Shown here one piece after another: positions 24,694 to 32,905 of a stretch of 44,466 bases of DNA (position 1 is its first letter; each line of letters begins with the position of its first letter). Source of the stretch: UBA1494_A sp963973975. GTDB taxonomy: Bacteria; Bacteroidota; Bacteroidia; Flavobacteriales_E; Vicingaceae. The notes under the pieces were generated by a model, which worked only from the letters and a program-made list of their open reading frames with translations, was not told the origin of the DNA and did no database searches. The position numbers and the translations under genes were made by a program. The stretch spans positions 1-44,466 of the forward strand of contig CAXBCF010000025.1 in the NCBI GenBank assembly GCA_963973975.1. The letters are read 5' to 3'.

Positions 24694-26109
24694 TCATTTA
24701 ATATCTTCAAATAGAATATCCATTTCAAAGGAATTTTCTACTATCTCTTGAAAATTTTCATTCTCAACCACGCCATAAGTTGTTATCATTGTAATTACAA
24801 CAACATCTTTTGTTTTAGTATCTTCTTTAAATTTTGATACTTTGTTTCTTAGGTCTTTAAGTTCATTCTTGCCTATTTTATATGGCGTGTTGTAAAATTT
24901 CATCTCACACAAGTTAATCCAATTATCTGCCCTTTTTATAACTAAATCTACTTGAGCACCATCCGTAGACCAACTTGAGTTTGTTGAGTGAATCCCTTGT
25001 ATTTTAAGCGCTTTTTTAATTTGGGTAATGTGTTTGAGACAAATTGTTTCAAAATTAAATCCAGCCCATAATACATATGATTGTTGTTGAAACATTGTTT
25101 TCCAAAAATTCTCTCCTTGATTCTTGTTTGGCTCGATATATTTTAAATAAAATTTCGAATATTCATCGGACAAACGATGTAACATTTTCCGAACTTTTTT
25201 ATCATATGCCGGGTATTTCGTTACAAACCCTGAGGCAATCAACTCTTCAAGTGCTCTTGTGAAGGCTCCTCCACCTGCATGTTTTGATTTTTTTATAAGA
25301 TCAGTTCTTGAAATTCCTTTTCCTGAGCCTCCCAGTGCTCGGACGATTGATCTATGAGATGAGGAATGATTAAATAATGATTCAAAAATTTCATCAAATT
25401 CGTTTACCAAATCACCTGAAGAGTCAAAACAGAGTCTCTGTATTGATTGCACAACACTTTCTCCTTTCCTAACTTTATTTAAATAATGTGGAACGCCACC
25501 AATAGCAATATATAGGTGGAGTACATGATAGTTTCCCCATTTTATATTTTTGCTTTTTAAAAATTCTTGAGTTTCGAATAATGTAAAAGGCTTAATCTGT
25601 AATTTATACGTAAGGCGTGCATGCAAACTTCCTTCATTCGATATTACATTCTGCACCATATAGGATGCAGCAGAGCCGCATAACACTACTATAATGTCGT
25701 TTCGTTTCTCACAATAGGTATTCCAGAAATGGCCGAAATACATTCTAAAATCAGATTTATGTGTATCAAGCCAAGGCATTTCATCTATGAAGATTACTTT
25801 TTTACTTTGGCTTCTTAAACTGTTGATGTATATCTTCAAAAGTTCAAATGCATCCTTCCAGCCTTTGGGTTTATCATCTCCTTTTATTTTGTTGGAGACT
25901 CTTTTCAGTTCATCAAAAAAGATATCAAGTTGTTTATCTTGATTGCCGCCATATAGTCCTGTTACTTCAAACCTAATATGTTTCTCGTATACATTTCGTA
26001 TTAGATAGGTTTTGCCTATTCTTCGTCTTCCGTAAATGGCGATAAGTTAAGAGTTTTCAGACTTTAAGCTTTCTTTTAATCTCTCCGTTTCATATTTTCT
26101 TCCTATCAT
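24694..26109 (-). pseudogene. AAA+ ATPase with C-terminal nuclease-like domain (AAA_14/DUF234 type), nonsense-interrupted
   Basis: Read from ATG 26109 the frame gives MIGRKYETERLKESLKSENS, a stop TAA at 26049-26047, then LIAIYGRRRIGKTYLIRNVY and on without further stops to 24694. The Walker A motif (GRRRIGKT) thus lies just past the stop, with no ATG before it. Walker B is VIFIDEMPWLD and a sensor-like VVLCGSAAS follows. The C-terminal part ends with a DUF234-like region (GAQVDLVIKRADNWINLCEMKF), which resembles a PD-(D/E)XK nuclease core. A single GAA-to-TAA change would explain the stop, since relatives read E-x-x-A-x-YGRRR. The gene is probably inactive, unless a TTG at 25839 yields a truncated product without Walker A. 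Its role in intact relatives is unknown. Confidence 0.8.
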
Positions 26110-26217
26110 AACACTATACTTATTTACTTCCCAAAGATAGTGATAAATATTAGTTATGGGAAGTTAATACTCTGGTTTTGAGATAAGATTTAATTGCCTG
26201 CCTTTTAATACATCGTC

Positions 26218-26249
26218 CCTCCGCTACCACGCGATTTGCATCGCGTGGT
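26218..26249. repeat. REP-like hairpin, CTCCGCTACC family
   Basis: ACCACGCGAT (26226-26235) and ATCGCGTGGT (26240-26249) form a perfect 10-base stem around TTGC. It is preceded by CCTCCGCT. The GC-rich hairpin stands out in its A/T-rich surroundings and has related copies at 26781 and 26931. Confidence 0.65.
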
Positions 26250-26310
26250 CTAGAAAAACGCGACAAAACTGTTTCCAACCCTGCTAGCTATTAATTAAAA
26301 TACGATTGTT

Positions 26311-26318
26311 TACTTTTG
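26311..26318 (+). promoter_or_regulatory. -7 box for the exported protein at 26331
   Basis: TACTTTTG is an exact TAnnTTTG match 12 bases before the preferred ATG. No clear -33 TTG is at the usual spacing, so this is a weaker call. Confidence 0.4.
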
Positions 26319-26330
26319 AGTTACTACAAG

Positions 26331-26774
26331 ATGAAACAGCTAAGATTTATATTTTTAATTGCTTATCTCTTTATAGGGTTTTATGCGAAGGCTCAGATAG
26401 GATGCTTATATATTAACTCTTTAAATGAAAAAGATACTTTATACATTTTTACATCTGTTGTAAGAGAAAGATATGAAGAAGAAAACATAGTAAAGTTGTA
26501 TAAGAGAAATGAAAAGTTTTATGCTACAATTAAAAAGAATAAAAACGAAGTAATTAGGTTAAATCAAAAACAATTAAATTTATTTAGATTATTCGAACTA
26601 AATTTAAGAAACCAATCTTTAGAAGGAGATGAGTTATTAATTTCTGGAAGCATGTCTAGATATGAATTAGTATTTAAAAATGGTCAGATATCTTTTTCTT
26701 CAAGAATCAGTTATTTTGATATTTATAAAGAAATTTTAGGCTATGAAATTGAATCTATAAAAATGGATGAATAA
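26331..26774 (+). CDS. Exported protein of unknown function
   Basis: About 147 residues with signal peptide MKQLRFIFLIAYLFIGFYAK ending at AQIG. I chose the ATG at 26331 because a TTG-started extension (26316) adds only MSYYK. The mature part is rich in Lys, Glu and Asn, with IYINSLNEKDTLYIFTS-type strands. No motif or family is recognised. It is flanked by REP-like repeats on both sides, has low G+C, and has no operon partner; it looks like accessory or recently acquired sequence. Confidence 0.62.
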   Translation: MKQLRFIFLIAYLFIGFYAKAQIGCLYINSLNEKDTLYIFTSVVRERYEEENIVKLYKRNEKFYATIKKNKNEVIRLNQKQLNLFRLFELNLRNQSLEGDELLISGSMSRYELVFKNGQISFSSRISYFDIYKEILGYEIESIKMDE

Positions 26775-26780
26775 TAGAAA

Positions 26781-26931
26781 ACTCCGCTACCGCGCGATTG
26801 CATCACTTGATCAGTTACTTAGCCACTAATACTTCATCTAACAACCCTTTCAGATTGTAAAATTTTTAATTCAAACTCACGAGTTAAAATACTGATTTTC
26901 TGTTTTTAGTATACTGTGCGGTAGTGGAGTT
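26781..26931. repeat. MITE-like unit with imperfect terminal inverted repeats
   Basis: AACTCCGCTACCGCGCG (26781-26797) and TGTGCGGTAGTGGAGTT (26915-26931) are inverted and match at all but two or three positions. They enclose about 117 A/T-rich non-coding bases. The left end is also a degenerate copy of the hairpin at 26218 (CTCCGCTACC plus GCGATT). Confidence 0.55.
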
Positions 26932-26961
26932 ATATAACCCATCAAAAGATAGCTCAATTTC

Positions 26962-27435
26962 TTAAAACTTCCCATAGCTTATATGTGTAAGCTTTTTCTT
27001 ATTAGTTTCCAATAAGTATAATTCAATCCAGTTATGTAACTTAAACTGATTATCTGTTAATTCAGGGTCATCAATAGATTTTGAGTATGCAATAATAACA
27101 TTCTCTATTTCAATGTCCGAAGTAAAATATGACTTTACCTCCTCGAATTGCAAAAAAGCTTTTAAGTTATTTAGTTCCTCATTTGAAGGTTTATGCCATT
27201 TTATCATTTCCCAATTTCTATTTCCCATTTTATATATTGGATAATCACCAATGCTATCGAGGTCAATATTTTCACTGTAGTTGTATGTATTAAAAGTCGT
27301 TATTCCTTTCTTATCTGACTCGTTGCTAACAAGTTGATGTTTTTTTGGCAATAAAAAGTCTTCTTGCATTTTCCAGTAAGAATTGGTACATGAAATAGAA
27401 AAAAGTACCAGTGTGAATATGATTAAATGTTTCAT
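26962..27435 (-). CDS. Predicted lipoprotein of unknown function
   Basis: 157 residues with a lipoprotein signal (MKHLIIFTLVLFSISC), with Cys16 as the lipidated residue in LFSISC. The mature part (TNSYWKMQEDFLLPKKHQLV, then SDKKGITTFNTYNYSENIDL) has no recognised domain. It is transcribed from the cbb3 side toward the REP-like region. Single orphan lipoproteins like this are common in accessory patches of Bacteroidota; function cannot be inferred. Confidence 0.66.
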   Translation of the reverse strand: MKHLIIFTLVLFSISCTNSYWKMQEDFLLPKKHQLVSNESDKKGITTFNTYNYSENIDLDSIGDYPIYKMGNRNWEMIKWHKPSNEELNNLKAFLQFEEVKSYFTSDIEIENVIIAYSKSIDDPELTDNQFKLHNWIELYLLETNKKKLTHISYGKF

Positions 27436-27670
27436 CTTTTTATAATTATTTCAGCATATCCTGCGACTGCGCCACCTGAGTAACTCACCCCAAATTTTAA
27501 ACGAACTCTCCAATTCCATCCAGCTAAAATAATGATTTCAAAAATCTTCTTTACCTCTTTCAATAAAGCAACACGCTAAAACGAGTTCAGCATGACATTC
27601 CGTTTCAATACCTAATAATCGGAATTACATCATCCACCAAATCAATCCTCTATTTAATTGGAAATTAACA

Positions 27671-27688
27671 AATTAGTAATTACTAATT
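27671..27688. promoter_or_regulatory. 18-base perfect palindrome, candidate operator
   Basis: AATTAGTAATTACTAATT reads identically on both strands. It lies about 100 bases before ccoS in the intergenic region. No regulator can be named. Confidence 0.4.
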
Positions 27689-27732
27689 AAATTTTTTGTA
27701 TTTGTTAAGAAAAAATCTATTTTTATCAAACC

Positions 27733-27775
27733 TGACAATTATCATTTTATCTCGCTTAACGGTGGGTCAACTTTG
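27733..27775 (+). promoter_or_regulatory. Candidate CRP/FNR-family site and promoter for the cbb3 operon
   Basis: TGACAATTATCA (27733-27744) fits the TGA-N6-TCA core of CRP/FNR sites. CAACTTTG (27768-27775) differs from TAnnTTTG at one position. If transcription starts near 27782, the site is centred about 43 bases upstream, the position of a class II activator. cbb3 oxidases are commonly induced at low oxygen by FNR-type regulators in other bacteria. The match is short and could be chance. Confidence 0.38.
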
Positions 27776-27789
27776 CGAAAAATAGCTTT

Positions 27790-27984
27790 ATGAGTGTTTT
27801 AATCATTCTAATCTTAGTCAGTCTTCTAGTAGCAATCGCTTTTCTGATTGCATTCATTTGGTCTGTTCGCTCTGGGCAGTATGAAGATGACTACACTCCC
27901 TCTGTTAGAATGCTCTTTGATGATCAACCAATAACTAAAAAAGAAAATCAATCCAAATCTAATACAAGTTCAAAATGCAAATAG
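27790..27984 (+). CDS. ccoS: cbb3-type oxidase assembly protein CcoS
   Basis: A 64-residue single-pass membrane protein needed to load cofactors into cbb3 oxidase. It has one hydrophobic helix (residues 2-25, VLIILILVSLLVAIAFLIAF) and then the family motif FIWSVRSGQYEDDYTPSVRMLFDD, here read in two stretches. It overlaps the start of ccoNO by 10 bases. The copper-exporting ATPase gene ccoI that often precedes ccoS in Bacteroidota is absent from its usual position. Confidence 0.93.
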   Translation: MSVLIILILVSLLVAIAFLIAFIWSVRSGQYEDDYTPSVRMLFDDQPITKKENQSKSNTSSKCK

Positions 27985-30122
27985 AAAAATTTAGTTACGA
28001 CAATAACATTGTGCGCCTTTTTGCTAATGCAACCATTTTATGGGGAGCAGTTGGCATGCTTGTCGGTCTTTTAGTGGCCTTTCAATTTATTTTTCCAGCT
28101 CTCAACTTTGGGATTGAATACACCACTTTTGGTAGGGTTCGTCCATTGCACACCAATGCAGTGATCTTTGCCTTTGTTGGAAACGGAATTTTTGCCGGAG
28201 TGTATTATTCCCTTCAGCGTTTGCTAAAAACAAGAATGTACAGTGATTTACTCAGCAAAATAAACTTTTGGGGTTGGCAATTGATCATTGTTTCGGCAGT
28301 CATTTCATTGCCGATGGGTTATACTACTTCAAAGGAATACGCTGAATTAGAATGGCCAATTGACATTGCCATTGCTATTATATGGGTGGTTTTTGGATGG
28401 AACTTATTTGCAACTATTTTAAAAAGAAGAGAGCGCCATTTATATGTAGCAATTTGGTTTTACATCGCCACCTTCGTTACAGTTGCTGTGCTTCACATTG
28501 TCAACTCTTTTGAGTTGCCAATTAGTTTCATGAAAAGTTATTCTTGGTATGCAGGAGTGCAAGATGCATTAGTACAATGGTGGTATGGACACAATGCAGT
28601 AGCATTTTTCCTCACCACTCCCTATTTAGGATTGATGTATTATTTTGTTCCAAAAGCAGCTAATCGACCAGTTTTCTCTTATCGTTTATCGATTATTCAC
28701 TTTTGGGCTTTAATTTTTCTCTACATCTGGGCAGGGCCGCATCACTTGTTATACACCTCTTTACCAGATTGGGCTCAGTCTTTAGGAGTGGTTTTTTCCA
28801 TCATGTTAATTGCTCCATCTTGGGGAGGTATGATTAATGGATTATTGACTTTGCGTGGTGCATGGGATAAAGTAAGAGACAGTGCAGTGCTAAAATTCAT
28901 GGTTGTTGCAATTACCGCTTATGGTATGTCAACTTTTGAAGGTCCAATGCTTTCGCTTAAAAATGTAAACGCTATTGCACACTATACTGACTGGATTGTA
29001 GCTCACGTGCATGTTGGAGCTTTGGGATGGAATGGGTTTTTAACTTTTGGAATGCTTTATTTCTTGTTTCCAAAGTTATTTAACACTAAACTCTATTCGA
29101 TGAAGATGGCCAATTTCCATTTTTGGATTGGAACACTTGGTATTTTGTTTTATGCCATTCCATTGTATTGGGCAGGATTTACTCAAAGCCAAATGTGGAA
29201 TGATTTTACTGCTGACGGATTTTTGAAATACCCAAACTTCTTAGAAACAGTTACTAGCATTATTCCAATGTACGCTTACCGAGCAATTGGTGGTTTACTC
29301 TATTACATTGGAGTTATTGTCATGATTTTCAACTTAGTATTAACTGCAAAACATGGTAGTTTTATTGCCAATGAAGAAGCTGAAGCACCTGCTTTAGAGC
29401 CATTATCTCCTACTTACAAAGACGAGCATTGGCACAGAGTTTTCGAACGCAAGCCAACCTTGTTGTTGATTGGCTCTTTGGTTGTTATTTTAATCGGTGG
29501 TATCATCGAGATGGTTCCTACCTTTTTGGTAAAATCAAACATTCCTACAATTGCTAGCGTGAAACCATACACTCCACTAGAGTTACATGGAAGGGATGTA
29601 TATATTCGTGAAGGTTGTAATAATTGCCACAGTCAAATGATTCGTCCATTCCGTTCAGAAACTGAGCGATATGGAGAATATTCCAAAGCAGGGGAGTTTG
29701 TTTATGATCATCCATTTTTGTGGGGTTCTAAACGAACTGGTCCAGATTTGGCACGAGAAGGTGGCAGTAAATTAAAGAAACCAAATTCATGGCACTTCAA
29801 ACACATGTATGCTCCTGAAAGTGTTTCTTACGGTTCTATTATGCCTCCTTATCCTTGGCTATTAGACAAAACCTACGACACAACAATTACTGCTGACATG
29901 ATTAATGCGATGATTACCTTAGGTGTTCCTTATGAAGAAGATTATGCGCAAAGAGCAAATGCTAATTTGGTAATTCAAGCTGATGAAATTGTTGCTGATA
30001 TGAGAGAAACGTTGGAAGAAGAAGGGTTTGAAGTATCTCCAGATCGACAAATAATTGCACTAATTGCTTATTTACAGCGATTAGGTGTTGACATTGAAAA
30101 AGAAACAACTGCTAAAAAATAA
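27975..30122 (+). CDS. ccoNO: cbb3-type cytochrome c oxidase, fused subunits I and II (CcoNO)
   Basis: This is the catalytic subunit of the high-affinity terminal oxidase that reduces O2 in the inner membrane. The N-terminal part (about residues 1-480) is CcoN: a dozen hydrophobic helices with the haem and CuB His ligands, for example RVRPLHTNAVIFAF, WWYGHNAVAFF, GPHHLLYT and HVHVGALGWNG. The C-terminal part (about 490-715) is CcoO, a membrane-anchored monohaem cytochrome with Cys548, Cys551 and His552 in EGCNNCHSQMIRPFRSE. The fusion of two normally separate genes is a known Bacteroidota form. The 715-residue length fits this fusion. Confidence 0.96.
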   Translation: MQIEKFSYDNNIVRLFANATILWGAVGMLVGLLVAFQFIFPALNFGIEYTTFGRVRPLHTNAVIFAFVGNGIFAGVYYSLQRLLKTRMYSDLLSKINFWGWQLIIVSAVISLPMGYTTSKEYAELEWPIDIAIAIIWVVFGWNLFATILKRRERHLYVAIWFYIATFVTVAVLHIVNSFELPISFMKSYSWYAGVQDALVQWWYGHNAVAFFLTTPYLGLMYYFVPKAANRPVFSYRLSIIHFWALIFLYIWAGPHHLLYTSLPDWAQSLGVVFSIMLIAPSWGGMINGLLTLRGAWDKVRDSAVLKFMVVAITAYGMSTFEGPMLSLKNVNAIAHYTDWIVAHVHVGALGWNGFLTFGMLYFLFPKLFNTKLYSMKMANFHFWIGTLGILFYAIPLYWAGFTQSQMWNDFTADGFLKYPNFLETVTSIIPMYAYRAIGGLLYYIGVIVMIFNLVLTAKHGSFIANEEAEAPALEPLSPTYKDEHWHRVFERKPTLLLIGSLVVILIGGIIEMVPTFLVKSNIPTIASVKPYTPLELHGRDVYIREGCNNCHSQMIRPFRSETERYGEYSKAGEFVYDHPFLWGSKRTGPDLAREGGSKLKKPNSWHFKHMYAPESVSYGSIMPPYPWLLDKTYDTTITADMINAMITLGVPYEEDYAQRANANLVIQADEIVADMRETLEEEGFEVSPDRQIIALIAYLQRLGVDIEKETTAKK

Positions 30123-30125
30123 AAG

Positions 30126-30329
30126 ATGCTAAAGTTTATAAAACACAACATGGATACAATAGTTGGGATTGAGATTTTTCCTCTCATCTCCTTCATTATT
30201 TTCTTCTTGTTTTTCATTGTTCTTTTTATTTGGGTTGCCAAAATGAAAAAAAGCGAAGTAGCTGAATTAGCTGCAATGCCTTTAGAAGAACAAGAAAATG
30301 ATGCATCAAGTAAAACATTTGAAAACTGA
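30126..30329 (+). CDS. ccoQ: CcoQ-like small subunit
   Basis: 67 residues with one transmembrane helix (about 17-38, IFPLISFIIFFLFFIVLFIW) followed by a charged cytoplasmic tail (KMKKSEVAELAAMPLEEQEN). It lies 3 bases after ccoNO and 5 before ccoP, the place of CcoQ/FixQ, which stabilises the oxidase. The assignment rests on position and topology, since CcoQ sequences are poorly conserved. Confidence 0.82.
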   Translation: MLKFIKHNMDTIVGIEIFPLISFIIFFLFFIVLFIWVAKMKKSEVAELAAMPLEEQENDASSKTFEN

Positions 30330-30334
30330 TAACT

Positions 30335-31462
30335 ATGAAATCATACATAACAGCCGCCTTCATAGCCCTCATGCTTCCTTTGAGTGGCTTTTCGAATAAC
30401 AGCATTGCCCAAGCCAGTGGTTTTTCTGATACCATGCTTTTAACTTTAATGTTGGGATTCATTGCCCTTTTATTAGTCATTATTAAAGCATTGGCTAAAA
30501 GTATTGAAGGCATCAGCAAAGGTTCTGCTGAATCAAAGTCTAATGGAAATGGAGGTAAAATTACTGCCCTAGCTATACTTAGTATTTTAGGTTCCACTAA
30601 TCTTCAAGCTGCTGAAAATGCAACAAGTACGAGTTCATTCGTTATGAGCGACAGTCTTTTTTGGTTGTTGTTGAGCTTAATTGTGTTCTTAGCAATTATT
30701 GTTGGTGTTTTATTCAAGTCTTTATTGACACTGATTAAATTAGAACATGGAGTTGAAGAAGAGGAAGAGGTTGAAGAGGAAAGCATTTTTAGATCTATTG
30801 GTTTAACAGACAATGTGCCACTTGAGGAGGAAGCTACTGTGATGATGGATCATGAGTACGATGGGATTAGAGAATTAGACAACAATTTGCCACCTTGGTG
30901 GAAATACATGTTTTATGCGACCATAATTTTTGCTGTTGTTTACCTCATTCGTTTTCACATTACCGGACATGGTAAACTCAGCCACGAAGAGTATTATGCT
31001 CAAATGGAAGAGGCTCAATTACAAAAAGCGGAATTTATGGCCAATGCGGAAGATTTGATAACAGAAGACAACGTGACTTACCTTGTTGATGAAACTGCCA
31101 TCAGTAAAGGTGCTGCTATTTACAAAGGAAATTGTGCAACGTGCCATGGTCAGTTAGGAGAAGGAGGTGCTGGACCAAACCTTACAGATGAGTATTGGAT
31201 TCATGGTGGTAACATTAAAAGTGTATTTAAAACCATTAAATATGGAGTTCCTGCTAAAGGAATGATTGCATGGCAAACGCAGTTTAATCCAAGTCAAATG
31301 CAAGAAGTGGCAAGTTATGTTTTGAGCTTGCAAGGCACCAATCCTCCAAATGGGAAGGCTCCCGAAGGCGAGCTTTTTGTGGAAGAAGAAAAACCAACAG
31401 AAGAAGTTGAAGAAACAACGGAAGAAGCAGAAGAAAAGACAGAAGAAGAATCAACAGAATAG
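30335..31462 (+). CDS. ccoP: cbb3-type oxidase subunit III (CcoP), monohaem form
   Basis: CcoP passes electrons from soluble cytochromes to the oxidase. The 375 residues have three or four hydrophobic N-terminal segments, then the CcoP-N signature LPPWWKYMFYATIIFAVVY at about residue 186. A single c-type haem domain follows, with Cys267, Cys270 and His271 in GNCATCHGQLGEGG. Proteobacterial CcoP has two haems; only one CXXCH is present here, as in other Bacteroidota. The protein ends in an almost pure Glu/Thr/Lys tail (about 345-375). Another acidic run, EEEEEVEEES, precedes the CcoP-N segment. Confidence 0.93.
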   Translation: MKSYITAAFIALMLPLSGFSNNSIAQASGFSDTMLLTLMLGFIALLLVIIKALAKSIEGISKGSAESKSNGNGGKITALAILSILGSTNLQAAENATSTSSFVMSDSLFWLLLSLIVFLAIIVGVLFKSLLTLIKLEHGVEEEEEVEEESIFRSIGLTDNVPLEEEATVMMDHEYDGIRELDNNLPPWWKYMFYATIIFAVVYLIRFHITGHGKLSHEEYYAQMEEAQLQKAEFMANAEDLITEDNVTYLVDETAISKGAAIYKGNCATCHGQLGEGGAGPNLTDEYWIHGGNIKSVFKTIKYGVPAKGMIAWQTQFNPSQMQEVASYVLSLQGTNPPNGKAPEGELFVEEEKPTEEVEETTEEAEEKTEEESTE

Positions 31463-31480
31463 GTTAGGACCTATAAAATT

Positions 31481-32905
31481 ATGAGTGAGAAGGAAGAGTA
31501 CATGGATCAGAGTTTTCGGGACTCTATTGGTACTATTGATGATGAGGGAAAAAGAAAGTGGATTTATCCAAAAAAACCTAAAGGACGGTTTTACAAATGG
31601 AGAACTTGGGTCAGCGTCATACTTTTAGCTTTATTGTTTTCTGGTCCATTTCTACGAATTAATGGCAAACCCCTCTTATTAATCAACATTTTAGAGCGAA
31701 AATTTATTCTTTTTGGTCAAGTTTTTTGGCCGCAAGATTTTTACATTTTTGTCTTGATAATGCTCGCAGGAGTTCTTTTTGTAGTTCTCTTTACTGTTGT
31801 TTTCGGTCGGCTTTTCTGTGGATGGGTTTGTCCACAAACCATTTTCTTGGAAATGGTTTTCAGAAAAATTGAATACTGGATTGAAGGAGATTACAAGCAT
31901 CAAAAGAGATTGGACGAAGGGCCATGGAATGCTGAGAAAATTCGAAAAAAAGTAGTTAAACACATCATCTTCTTTCTAATTTCATTTCTAATCGCCAATA
32001 CTTTTTTAGCATACATCATCGGCTCCGACGAATTATTGGAAATTATGACATCGAGTCCTTTGGAACACATCGGTGGTTTGATTTCTATTTTAATTTTTAC
32101 AGGCGTTTTTTATTGGGTGTTCACCTGGTTTAGAGAGCAAGTCTGCATTGTGGCTTGTCCTTATGGAAGACTGCAAGGAGTGATGCTAGACCGAAATTCT
32201 ATTGTTGTTGCTTATGATTATGTTCGTGGTGAACTAAGAGGAAAATTCAAAAAGAATGAAAATCGAGAAGCCGCAAATAAAGGAGATTGCATTGATTGTC
32301 ACCAATGTGTGAATGTTTGTCCAACAGGAATTGATATTCGAAATGGAACACAACTAGAGTGTGTGAACTGTACCGCTTGTATTGATGCCTGCGATGAGAT
32401 CATGGAAGGTGTCGGTTTACCAAAAGGACTTATTCGCTACGACTCTGAAGAGGGAATAGTAAATAAAACTCAGAAGATTTTTTCTACAAGAACTATTGGA
32501 TATTCAATCGTTTTAATGTTGATTATTGCTGTAGTTTCCTTTCTATTTTTAATTCGCACAGATGTGGATGCCACCATTTTAAAAACTTATGGTCAGCAGT
32601 ACCAGAAGAGAGAAAACAATGAAGTAAGTAATCTTTATAATTACAAAATCATCAATAAAACCTTTGAAAACATTGAAGCTGAAATACGCTTGATGAATGG
32701 GGAAGGTACCATTGAAATGATTGGACAAGATGACTTTATAATTCCATCGGAATCTATGGCAGAGGGAACTTTTTTCTTGGTACTTAACATGAATGATTTA
32801 GAAGATCGAGAAACAAAGTTAAAGTTTGGTATTTACGATAAGAATGGCGAATTATTGGATCAGGTTAAAACCTCCTTCTTAGCACCTGTAAAACGAAAAA
32901 AATGA
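31481..32905 (+). CDS. ccoG: cbb3 oxidase accessory ferredoxin-type protein CcoG
   Basis: CcoG (FixG/RdxA) is a membrane protein that reduces Cu(II) during cbb3 assembly. The 474 residues have about five hydrophobic helices and the conserved GRLFCGWVCPQTIFLE loop near residue 110. Two 4Fe-4S motifs appear at about 269 (CIDCHQCVNVCPTG) and 294 (CVNCTACIDAC). A C-terminal Ig-like FixG domain follows the last helix. It starts 18 bases after ccoP and overlaps ccoH by 4 bases. Confidence 0.95.
   Translation: MSEKEEYMDQSFRDSIGTIDDEGKRKWIYPKKPKGRFYKWRTWVSVILLALLFSGPFLRINGKPLLLINILERKFILFGQVFWPQDFYIFVLIMLAGVLFVVLFTVVFGRLFCGWVCPQTIFLEMVFRKIEYWIEGDYKHQKRLDEGPWNAEKIRKKVVKHIIFFLISFLIANTFLAYIIGSDELLEIMTSSPLEHIGGLISILIFTGVFYWVFTWFREQVCIVACPYGRLQGVMLDRNSIVVAYDYVRGELRGKFKKNENREAANKGDCIDCHQCVNVCPTGIDIRNGTQLECVNCTACIDACDEIMEGVGLPKGLIRYDSEEGIVNKTQKIFSTRTIGYSIVLMLIIAVVSFLFLIRTDVDATILKTYGQQYQKRENNEVSNLYNYKIINKTFENIEAEIRLMNGEGTIEMIGQDDFIIPSESMAEGTFFLVLNMNDLEDRETKLKFGIYDKNGELLDQVKTSFLAPVKRKK

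Larger units (their letters stand above)
27436..27789. other. Leader region upstream of the cbb3 operon
   Basis: 354 bases with no supported gene. The left two thirds (27436-27660) shows no clear signal and may be decayed sequence. The right third is very A/T-rich and holds an 18-base palindrome (27671-27688), a TGA-N6-TCA site (27733-27744) and a near-consensus -7 box CAACTTTG (27768-27775). Confidence 0.6.

Noticed and set aside
24434..24697. A minus-strand reading frame of about 87 codons containing RAGVEPARPRALVFETNA
   Set aside because: It runs antisense through tRNA-Leu and its terminator. This peptide pattern is a familiar false gene produced by translating the complement of a Leu tRNA.
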